Positions 1 through 5,464 of a stretch of DNA of 6,189 bases are shown one piece after another; position 1 is the first letter of the stretch, and the number at the start of each line of letters is the position of its first letter. A program made the position numbers and the translations under genes. The DNA is from Holosporales bacterium (GTDB taxonomy: Bacteria; Pseudomonadota; Alphaproteobacteria; BNTO01): the NCBI GenBank assembly GCA_031265645.1, contig JAISCJ010000002.1, forward strand, positions 1 to 6,189, written 5' to 3'. The notes under the pieces are model-generated. The model worked only from the letters and a program-made list of their open reading frames with translations. It was not told the DNA's origin and did not search any database.

Positions 1-89
1 GCTGCAATTTTGTGTGGTGGGACGAAGCTAAGCGCCATTTGTTTAGCAATATTAAGCGTCTACTAATGTACCCGATATTCCACTTAGAC

Positions 90-104
90 TTAACGTATTG
101 TTAA
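90..104 (+). promoter_or_regulatory. Candidate CtrA-binding site upstream of the metallopeptidase-LRR gene
   Basis: The sequence TTAACGTATTGTTAA is a perfect TTAA-N7-TTAA, followed by C as in the extended consensus. This is the known recognition sequence of the alphaproteobacterial response regulator CtrA. It ends 24 bases before the ATG at 129, where a regulator could control transcription of that gene. A weak -10-like TTTAAA lies at 115-120. If it were used, the transcript would start at or next to the ATG, which would fit the absence of a Shine-Dalgarno sequence. In AT-rich DNA this motif can occur by chance, and whether this organism has CtrA cannot be seen here. Confidence 0.35.
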
Positions 105-128
105 CGAGAAGTAGTTTAAACTGAAGAA

Positions 129-3100
129 ATGGAATTTAGTTATGCCGAACATATGCGTATTTATAGTTGCTCCCAAATATTAATCTGGGCGTTTCTAACA
201 GCATGCACACAAGCAAGCTCCATGCAGAGGACGTCATCAGTTGCGCATTTTGACACTTACGCTACAGTTAACGACCATTGGCCCGTATTTGAGCCTGGTG
301 CATTGCTACCACAAAGTGTAAAGAAAGGAGAAGCTATTGCGGCAAAAATCTTTTTTGAACTTGGCCAAATATTTGGCTTTAAGCGATATCCGGCAGCTAA
401 CCTAGGGCCAGATGCTGAAGAAGTTATTTCTATCGACATATCTTGGCCCAATCTAAGAAAGGTTGTTTTGAAAAAATTAAGCGGTGTTAATGCAACGCCA
501 ATCCCTTACGACGTAACACCCCAGAGCGTTATAACGCATTCACACTTGAAGTGGTTATTGGAAACCTGGGAAACATCATTAGATCGAATCGATGGCATTT
601 TCAACAACGCCGATCCAGACGAAATAACATCTGGTTTGACTCAAGATCAGATTAATTTAATTTGGAATATTTGCAACGAACGAATTTTTTCTTTGAGTGC
701 ATTAAGAAATAAAGATGTAGAAGATACAGAGAAAAGGAAATGCATGCAAGATGCACTTGAAACAGCCGTGAAAACGTTACTTTTAACGAAATCCGGTGTG
801 CAGAGAATATTGTCTTTGATTTTTGTCAGTTTAAACAGCGAATATAATAATGCATCACTTGAATATTCCCCCAACAGAATTCAAATACTGGAAGGCCCAG
901 GATCTTGGGATGGTTTCAGTCAGTTATCAGTGAATTTTGGCGAACATACTGACAGTATCGCTCTAACTCTGTTTCATGAAATTTCACATGCTTATAAAAG
1001 TCTGATCATTCGTTCATGGAACGAGATGGATGACGAAACAGTGACGCACCTCATAGCGTTTACAAATTACTCAATAATGAATTCTCCGTTCGTGAATTTT
1101 GTCAGAGAATTTTATCCTATGCTTTCTCCTGCAAACATGAAGCCCGCTACAGAAGCAATTGAAAAATGGATGAAAGCCAATTCTGAACATATCTTTTTTA
1201 AAACAGGGATAGATTTTCGCAAAGATGGCGATTTTTCAAAAATTACCGCAGGTTCCACATTTTTTACAAACTTACTCAACTCTGTTCAGAATTTAGGCTT
1301 TGGAAATGTAATAGCAGGCGAAGTTAATTCTTTGTCTTTAGCAGCTAAGTTGATTTACATAAAATCAACATGGGCAATTTTTAATACTGACGAGGATGAG
1401 TTAGATGATTCTATGAAAGGAAAAGACAACTCTCGTGACATAAAACACACGTTGTGGGGAACTTTCTCTTACGATGAGATGTTGACAATGCGAGGAGTTA
1501 TGGTCGCAAAATTTGGACAGCGGACTTTTTTGTTGGAAGATCGCCAAAACGAAAATATTTATGTGGAACGATTACATAAATTCTTAGGAATTTCTTCGGA
1601 TCAGTTTTATTCTACATCTCCCACTGGAAAAGATAGTCGCCGCTATCATTTAAATCTTAATGCAACAATGTTTGAGCGCGTAGTCATAGCACTAAGGGGA
1701 TTGGTTGACATTAAGACGTGTAATTTTGATGATTTAAAAAATCAATTGTCACGTATTACGATAGATCCAGTCGTAAACAAGTACGTAGAATCTTCCGGTG
1801 GAGATATGTCTTACCGACGAGTAGAATACGATACGAATTTTCAGACACAAGTACTATTTTCTCTTGCGAATGAATTTAACGCGAATACACTGAGGGTGCG
1901 TTTGAATTCGAATAATCTTGTCGTCCCTAGTAATGTAAAATCATTAAACTTGAGAGTATGTGAGAATTGGCGCAATCTTAAAACGGTTAGTTTTGAAGAA
2001 AATGCTCAAGTTACAGCCATCAGCTATGGTGCATTTGCTAACTGTTGCGACTTGGTGTCTATAAAAATTCCGAAATCCGTTAATATTATAGAAATGAATG
2101 CTTTTTGCGACTGTAAATCACTTGAAACAGTAGAAATTGAAAATTCATCGCAACTAACGAAGATTGAAGTCAACGCATTTAAAGGATGTACGTCTTTAAC
2201 GTCAATAACGATTCCTGCAAGTGTAAGGATTATAGAAACGAGAGCATTTGACGACTGTCCCAACCTTAGAGAAATAAAATTTGCTCCGGATTCCAATCTG
2301 AAAGTTTTGGATTTAGGCGCGTTTAGTGGATGTCCGGCGCTAAAAACTATAGAAATTCCGAACAAAGTTGAACTTATTCAGAACACAATGTCGTACAGTA
2401 ACACTTCCGCAATTACGAGCATTATATTTACGCCAAATTCTAGTGTTCGAATTATAGAGAGATGTGCGTTTAAAGGTTTTCCAATTGCAGAAATATCTAT
2501 ACCAAGTAGTGTAGAAATCATCGAATGCGAAGCTTTTTGCGAATGCGCATCCCTAATGCGAGTAAAATTTGGAGAAAGCTCGAAAATCAAACATCTAAAC
2601 TTAGCCGCATTTTGTAGCTGCTCAAGTTTAAACGAGTTAATTATCCCAGCAAGTGTAGAACAAGTTGATGGCATGTCATCAATTTTAGTGATTTCATCAA
2701 ATCAAAACTACGGTGCTCGAATAATTAAATTTTCGCCTGGTTCACAATTAAATACGATAGGCGCATATGCTTTTGCAACGCCTAATCTACAGAGAATTTT
2801 TCTTCCTGAAGAATTGAAGGTCATTGGTGAACACGCATTCGAAGCGAGTAGCCTTAAAGAGATTTGTATTCCAAAAACTGTTACAAATATAGGCATGTTC
2901 GCATTTTTTAATTGTAGTCAATTACAAAATATTCAGCTTGAACAAGGTGTCAATCCGGACATCGCTATCGGAAAGCGTGCTATTGGAATAATTAGGTCAC
3001 CTTCTGGTGGTTATAGAATAGCACCATCCTTATCACGCATAATAATTCCTTATTCGCTGAAAAATAACAGTGATGTGAAAGCATTGATGTCTGATTTAGC

Positions 3101-3170
3101 GCGAAAAAAAACAAATCCCGTATCAATCGAATGGGTTGGTGATGTTTTGAATGACCAACAGCCTGATTGA
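129..3170 (+). CDS. Putative exported HEXXH metallopeptidase with C-terminal BspA-like leucine-rich repeats
   Basis: This 1013-residue protein has three visible parts. Residues 10-25 are hydrophobic and end in LTAC, a match to the lipobox with Cys26 as the lipidated residue; cleavage by ordinary signal peptidase near TQASS is the alternative. A unique middle region contains LFHEISHAY, where His283, Glu284 and His287 form the HEXXH zinc signature. About 165 residues later comes DEMLTMRG (449-456), whose Glu450 could be the third zinc ligand, as in the M91/NleD-like peptidase pattern of HEXXH followed by an E-x-x-T-x-G type motif. That family assignment is tentative. Residues about 617-929 are leucine-rich repeats of the BspA/TpLRR (LRR_5) kind, normally a binding surface. 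The start is uncertain: an in-frame stop at 117-119 limits it, no Shine-Dalgarno precedes ATG 129, and ATG 153 (residue 9) would give a more compact signal peptide. The gene is AT-rich compared with fabD-pgi. Likely role, inferred: surface or secreted protein acting on host or neighbouring cells. Confidence 0.85.
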   Translation: MEFSYAEHMRIYSCSQILIWAFLTACTQASSMQRTSSVAHFDTYATVNDHWPVFEPGALLPQSVKKGEAIAAKIFFELGQIFGFKRYPAANLGPDAEEVISIDISWPNLRKVVLKKLSGVNATPIPYDVTPQSVITHSHLKWLLETWETSLDRIDGIFNNADPDEITSGLTQDQINLIWNICNERIFSLSALRNKDVEDTEKRKCMQDALETAVKTLLLTKSGVQRILSLIFVSLNSEYNNASLEYSPNRIQILEGPGSWDGFSQLSVNFGEHTDSIALTLFHEISHAYKSLIIRSWNEMDDETVTHLIAFTNYSIMNSPFVNFVREFYPMLSPANMKPATEAIEKWMKANSEHIFFKTGIDFRKDGDFSKITAGSTFFTNLLNSVQNLGFGNVIAGEVNSLSLAAKLIYIKSTWAIFNTDEDELDDSMKGKDNSRDIKHTLWGTFSYDEMLTMRGVMVAKFGQRTFLLEDRQNENIYVERLHKFLGISSDQFYSTSPTGKDSRRYHLNLNATMFERVVIALRGLVDIKTCNFDDLKNQLSRITIDPVVNKYVESSGGDMSYRRVEYDTNFQTQVLFSLANEFNANTLRVRLNSNNLVVPSNVKSLNLRVCENWRNLKTVSFEENAQVTAISYGAFANCCDLVSIKIPKSVNIIEMNAFCDCKSLETVEIENSSQLTKIEVNAFKGCTSLTSITIPASVRIIETRAFDDCPNLREIKFAPDSNLKVLDLGAFSGCPALKTIEIPNKVELIQNTMSYSNTSAITSIIFTPNSSVRIIERCAFKGFPIAEISIPSSVEIIECEAFCECASLMRVKFGESSKIKHLNLAAFCSCSSLNELIIPASVEQVDGMSSILVISSNQNYGARIIKFSPGSQLNTIGAYAFATPNLQRIFLPEELKVIGEHAFEASSLKEICIPKTVTNIGMFAFFNCSQLQNIQLEQGVNPDIAIGKRAIGIIRSPSGGYRIAPSLSRIIIPYSLKNNSDVKALMSDLARKKTNPVSIEWVGDVLNDQQPD
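975..989 (+). other. HEISH zinc-binding and catalytic motif
   Basis: The codons encode H-E-I-S-H (residues 283-287) in the context T-L-F-H-E-I-S-H-A-Y. Hydrophobic residues flank it on the N-terminal side and Ala follows the second His, which is the usual setting of a zincin active-site helix (HEXXH-A). In this superfamily the two His residues bind zinc and the Glu activates water. The third ligand is not fixed by this motif; Glu450 in DEMLTMRG is the best-looking candidate, with Glu302-Glu303-type residues nearer by as less likely ones. Confidence 0.65.
1977..2915 (+). repeat. Array of about 13 BspA/TpLRR leucine-rich repeats inside the 129-3170 gene
   Basis: Residues 617-929 repeat the pattern L-x-x-I-x-I-P-x-S-V-x-I-I-x-x-x-A-F-x-x-C every 22 to 25 residues. 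Starts are near residues 617, 641, 664, 689, 712, 737, 761, 785, 808, 833, 863, 886 and 908, and a degenerate unit follows at 931. Two unit types alternate. One has I-P-x-S-V in the strand-turn part; the other has F-x-x-x-S-x-L and is one to three residues longer. Units near 737 and 833 have lost the A-F-x-x-C end, and the latter carries an insertion. At the DNA level the units are diverged, so this is an old array rather than a recent tandem expansion. Confidence 0.88.
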
Positions 3171-3198
3171 TGAGATGTCTTTTGTTATGAACATTTGA

Positions 3199-3243
3199 CT
3201 AAGGCAAGAATATACAGACATTAGTAGAATGTTAATACCTTAG
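3199..3243. other. Imperfect nested stem-loop after the LRR gene
   Basis: CTAAGG at 3199-3204 is complementary to CCTTAG at 3238-3243. Inside it ACATT (3218-3222) pairs with AATGT (3228-3232) across a five-base loop. It begins 29 bases after the stop codon at 3168-3170. No T-run follows, so it is not a standard terminator. It could protect the 3' end of the mRNA or be chance pairing in AT-rich DNA. Nothing else could be recognised in the 3171-3344 spacer. Confidence 0.2.
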
Positions 3244-3344
3244 CTATGACTTGATATTATAGGGCTTGGATATATGAGTAGCTTAATATTTTATTTTGTG
3301 GGTCAATGTTAGCCATATTCGCGTTCCTATATACATGTTCAATT

Positions 3345-3401
3345 TGAAACACAGGGTAAAACCCTTTTAGGGATTTTTGATTGAAATAAACCTGTGTTTC
3401 A
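3345..3401. terminator. Nested inverted repeat, probable bidirectional terminator between converging genes
   Basis: TGAAACACAGG (3345-3355) and CCTGTGTTTCA (3391-3401) are a perfect 11-base inverted repeat enclosing 35 bases. Within these, CCCT-TTT-AGGG (3362-3372) forms a small hairpin. It is flanked by AAAA (3358-3361) and by A plus five T (3373-3378). Read on the plus strand the small hairpin is followed by ATTTTTG; read on the minus strand it is followed by TTTTAC. Either transcript therefore meets a hairpin with a short U-run. It lies between the stop codons of the LRR gene (3170) and of the secreted-protein gene (3417), only 15 bases from the latter, which suits a shared terminator. The short inner stem makes its efficiency doubtful; the outer stem is the stronger structural signal. 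Confidence 0.45.
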
Positions 3402-3416
3402 TATGGAAGCTCTATA

Positions 3417-4229
3417 TTAAGCAAACAGTTCAGAACTATCAGTATACAGACCAAGCGCTCTGTTAATGTACTCTCTACAGCCTTTCACCAATTCACTATG
3501 CGCCTCTTGAAATGCACAATCTTTTTGAAATGCGCAATAACAGATCTTTGTGAAAGTATCGATCACGTATTCATAATTGTCTGTCATAAACGTGTCCCTC
3601 AGAGCAATCTTAACTTGCGCTGGAGCTTTGTCAAAAAGCGGGTTTTTAAATTTCAGCAAGGATGATTCGAACTGCGGATCGATCCTACACAAGAAAAGCC
3701 CAATTCTAAAAGCCAGTTTATGAAAATCAGTAGCCATGACGATCTGACTCAGCCTTTCGTCCCGATATGGAATTCTGTCAGATGGATCTGCCTGCAATAG
3801 GTCGTACAGTCTTTTCAGATGCTCATCACGCCATGAGCCTATATCGTCGCAGATGTTCAGTATTTTATAAAAGTTTCCGATTCTGAATGGCAACATCTTT
3901 TCCACATTTCGGTCATAAGGCGTTGCTCTCGCCAATAAATCAGGCACACGCCGCACAGCATCCGCAATTGGATGGTTTACCATTGCTCTCACCGCATTTC
4001 CAACACAGGCAACAGATGCGATTAATCTTTTGTGATTTTCGCAATTATATTTTTCCTCTGCATCTGGAAATTCCCTAAAAACCTGCTCTTTCTGAGCCGC
4101 AGATAGCCGACCTTCAGGATAGCCTACATCTCTATAGCAATCGCTCAAATCAACGCTTATCCCTGACGCCGCACCAAGTGACCCACCAATTGACAAAACA
4201 ATAGCGGTTAGCATTTTCATCATTTTCAT
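3417..4229 (-). CDS. Secreted cysteine-containing protein of unknown function
   Basis: I do not recognise this 270-residue protein. Its start MKMMKML, followed by hydrophobic residues to about 20 and the small-residue stretch GAASG, is a typical Sec signal peptide with predicted cleavage near residues 20-23. No lipobox is seen and no later membrane segment is obvious. The mature part is mostly helix-forming, rich in charged residues, and has nine cysteines at 31, 63, 75, 127, 181, 230, 232, 238 and 251. The cluster CYCAFQKDC spans 230-238. All lie after the signal, so disulfides in the periplasm or outside the cell are plausible, although nine is an odd number. AAGAGGA lies 4 bases before the first ATG and 10 before the third codon, also ATG, so either may start translation. 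It has its own candidate promoter and converges on the LRR gene. A host-directed or envelope role is only a guess. Confidence 0.82.
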   Translation of the reverse strand: MKMMKMLTAIVLSIGGSLGAASGISVDLSDCYRDVGYPEGRLSAAQKEQVFREFPDAEEKYNCENHKRLIASVACVGNAVRAMVNHPIADAVRRVPDLLARATPYDRNVEKMLPFRIGNFYKILNICDDIGSWRDEHLKRLYDLLQADPSDRIPYRDERLSQIVMATDFHKLAFRIGLFLCRIDPQFESSLLKFKNPLFDKAPAQVKIALRDTFMTDNYEYVIDTFTKICYCAFQKDCAFQEAHSELVKGCREYINRALGLYTDSSELFA

Positions 4230-4233
4230 AAAT

Positions 4234-4240
4234 TCCTCTT
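4234..4240 (-). promoter_or_regulatory. Shine-Dalgarno site of the secreted-protein gene
   Basis: On the minus strand AAGAGGA precedes the coding start with a 4-base gap to ATG 4229 and a 10-base gap to ATG 4223. Either spacing can work, so translation probably starts at one of these two codons, which differ by only two residues. It is the clearest ribosome binding site in the window. Confidence 0.75.
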
Positions 4241-4267
4241 AAAAAATTTGAGAAACACGTGCTTCTC
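4241..4267 (-). promoter_or_regulatory. Terminator-like hairpin in the leader of the secreted-protein gene
   Basis: On the minus strand GAGAAGC-ACGT-GTTTCTC (4267 to 4250) folds into a seven-pair stem, including one G-T pair, with a four-base loop. It is followed by AAA and then six T (4246-4241). That is the form of an intrinsic terminator, yet it lies between the likely promoter (-10 at 4290-4295) and the Shine-Dalgarno site (4234-4240). The 5' arm is the end of the GA tract, so other GA units could pair with the TTTCTC arm in different registers. It may act as an attenuator, as an mRNA-stabilising 5' hairpin, or as a stop for read-through from fabD. Confidence 0.45.
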
Positions 4268-4279
4268 TCTCTCTCTCTC
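4264..4279. repeat. (TC)8 / (GA)8 dinucleotide microsatellite
   Basis: Eight exact TC units on the plus strand, continued imperfectly by CTCT to 4283. Read in the direction of the secreted-protein gene it is a GA tract in the untranslated leader, beginning about where transcription should start, since the -10 box ends at 4290. Such short tandem repeats change length by slipped-strand mispairing and in other bacteria tune expression. Because it is outside the coding region, any effect here would be on transcription or mRNA folding and not on the reading frame. Confidence 0.85.
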
Positions 4280-4289
4280 CTCTGAATGA

Positions 4290-4318
4290 ATCATACAAAC
4301 TTTTTTATATTTGGTTAA
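4290..4318 (-). promoter_or_regulatory. Candidate sigma70-type promoter of the secreted-protein gene
   Basis: On the minus strand TTAACC (4318-4313, four of six to TTGACA) is separated by exactly 17 bases from TATGAT (4295-4290, five of six to TATAAT). The predicted start, near 4283, leaves a leader of about 50 bases containing the GA tract, the hairpin and the Shine-Dalgarno site. The spacing and orientation support it; promoter rules in this organism are not known. Confidence 0.5.
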
Positions 4319-4390
4319 CAGGGGCGTATTAAGCAAAAGTCACTCCCTATCGAACGTCCGAAAGAATCAGTCTTCTTACAGAGCTGTGCG

Positions 4391-4399
4391 TTATCCACA
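4391..4399 (+). promoter_or_regulatory. Single perfect DnaA box
   Basis: TTATCCACA matches the DnaA-box consensus TTATNCACA exactly. It lies in the intergenic stretch between fabD and the secreted-protein gene, about 70 bases upstream of that gene's candidate -35 box. No second box or AT-rich unwinding cluster was seen nearby, so it is not evidence for a replication origin. It may be a regulatory or titration site, or chance. Confidence 0.3.
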
Positions 4400-4469
4400 A
4401 ACGTGAAAAAACTCCAAAATGCTCCTCTTGCGTTACGACTCGTGCGTAAAGACAAGAAGGTTCAGGGAT

Positions 4470-4496
4470 GAAGCATAGGCCCTTCTGCCCTGCTTC
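4470..4496 (-). terminator. Hairpin just downstream of fabD, weak terminator candidate
   Basis: On the minus strand GAAGCA (4496-4491) pairs with TGCTTC (4475-4470). GGC and GCC inside can extend the stem across a small internal loop, leaving an AGAAGG loop. It begins six bases after the fabD stop codon (4505-4503). The bases that follow, ATCCCTGAACC, hold no T-run, so intrinsic termination would be poor; a Rho-dependent or RNA-processing role is possible. The rest of 4321-4469 shows no RNA gene that I can recognise. Confidence 0.3.
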
Positions 4497-4502
4497 TTTA
4501 TG

Positions 4503-5462
4503 TTACCTGCGCTTATGCATAAACGTTTCCACGTCGTTTGCTGTTTGCATTGATATAAATGTTTTTTCTGGGGCACAGCGTTTGGATATTCCCGTGAGCA
4601 CGCTTCCACTTCCTACTTCAATAAACACATCCGCGCCCATTTTTACCATCGTGTCCATGCATTCTGACCAACGCACTGGAGCTATTACCTGCGTCGGTAG
4701 CAATATGTTCAGGCTATCCGATGCGATTCGCTTGCCTGTTACACTTGATATTATTGGAAACGTTGGTTTTTCAAAATTCATGTCCGCTAATTCATCGCTC
4801 AATCGTTCTGTGGCTGACATCATCCATTTGCTATGGAACGCGCCGCTAATAGGGAGCATTACGCATTTTTTTGCGCCTCGTGAAATTGCGATATCTCGGA
4901 CTTTATCAACATGTTCGCGCAACCCTGTGATCACCGTCTGCCCTGGGCAATTATAATTGGCTATTGAGCATAGCGATTCATATTCATGGCAAACTTCGTT
5001 GATTATTTTGGCCAATACATCCAGTTCGCCTCCTAATACCGCGCACATAGCACCTAATGGCGCGCCACTGGGATCTCTTGGCGAAGCTTCGGCCATGGCG
5101 CTCGCTCGGATTTTAACTAAGCTCAATGCTACCTCAAACGACATTACGCCGGCCGCCACAAGCGCCGAATACTCCCCAACAGAATGACCTGCTGCACAAA
5201 TTATGTTAAGCGCTCCAAAGGACTGAACGTACTCCCATATCATAACACTCGCTGTTAAAATTGCTGGCTGCGTATATATTGTTTGGTTTAGCTGGTCTTC
5301 TGGTCCGTTGAACATAACGTCCGTCAAGCTGCTTCCAAATACGCGATCGGCAATTTTGACTGTTTGTGTGAAACCACGATCATATATGGTTTTGGCCATT
5401 CCCATAGACTGAGAACCTTGTCCGGGAAAGATAAGTGCAATATTTGACAGCAGTGTACTCAT
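4503..5462 (-). CDS. fabD: Malonyl-CoA:ACP transacylase FabD
   Basis: FabD moves the malonyl group from malonyl-CoA to the phosphopantetheine of acyl carrier protein in the cytoplasm, supplying the extender unit of type II fatty-acid synthesis. The 319 residues are the normal full length. The signature motifs are in order: FPGQGSQ (12-18) near the N-terminus; GHSVGE (92-97) with nucleophile Ser94; KIR (117-119) whose Arg119 should bind the malonyl carboxylate; NCPGQTVITG (171-180); GAFHS (207-211) with catalytic His210; QVIAPVRW (258-265); and EVGSGSVLTG (282-291). No key residue is missing. The ATG lies two bases after the pgi stop, as TAA-GG-ATG, with little room for a Shine-Dalgarno site, so translational coupling to pgi is likely. 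The usual fabG-acpP-fabF partners do not follow it here. Identification is firm. Confidence 0.97.
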   Translation of the reverse strand: MSTLLSNIALIFPGQGSQSMGMAKTIYDRGFTQTVKIADRVFGSSLTDVMFNGPEDQLNQTIYTQPAILTASVMIWEYVQSFGALNIICAAGHSVGEYSALVAAGVMSFEVALSLVKIRASAMAEASPRDPSGAPLGAMCAVLGGELDVLAKIINEVCHEYESLCSIANYNCPGQTVITGLREHVDKVRDIAISRGAKKCVMLPISGAFHSKWMMSATERLSDELADMNFEKPTFPIISSVTGKRIASDSLNILLPTQVIAPVRWSECMDTMVKMGADVFIEVGSGSVLTGISKRCAPEKTFISMQTANDVETFMHKRR

Positions 5463-5464
5463 CC

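Noticed and set aside
1..104. Short open frames at the left edge: 1-66 (+), 3-104 (+) and a minus-strand frame starting with ATG at 38 and leaving the window
   Set aside because: They compete with each other, are at most about 33 codons long, match no family I can name and lack ribosome binding sites; open frames this short are expected by chance. One could still be the end of an upstream gene.
2024..2896. Several antisense open frames under the LRR region
   Set aside because: Their repeated, similar peptides mirror the LRR repeats on the other strand; they are shadows of the repeat array.
3257..3454. A 65-codon minus-strand frame between the converging genes
   Set aside because: It overlaps the 3' end of the secreted-protein gene, runs through the nested inverted repeat, has no family resemblance and no good ribosome binding site was seen.
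4391..4399. Replication origin on the strength of a DnaA box
   Set aside because: Only one box is present, with no cluster, no nearby dnaA, dnaN or parAB genes, and no clear unwinding element.
4321..4469. Possible tRNA or small RNA between fabD and the secreted-protein gene, suggested by GTTCGA and small hairpins such as TTACG/CGTAA at 4433-4449
   Set aside because: No acceptor stem or D- and anticodon arms could be paired around these bases, and no promoter-terminator pair delimits an RNA.
4468..4956. A 162-codon plus-strand open frame opposite fabD
   Set aside because: It lies wholly antisense to a clearly functional fabD with intact motifs, has no recognisable domain and is explained by the codon structure of the gene below it.
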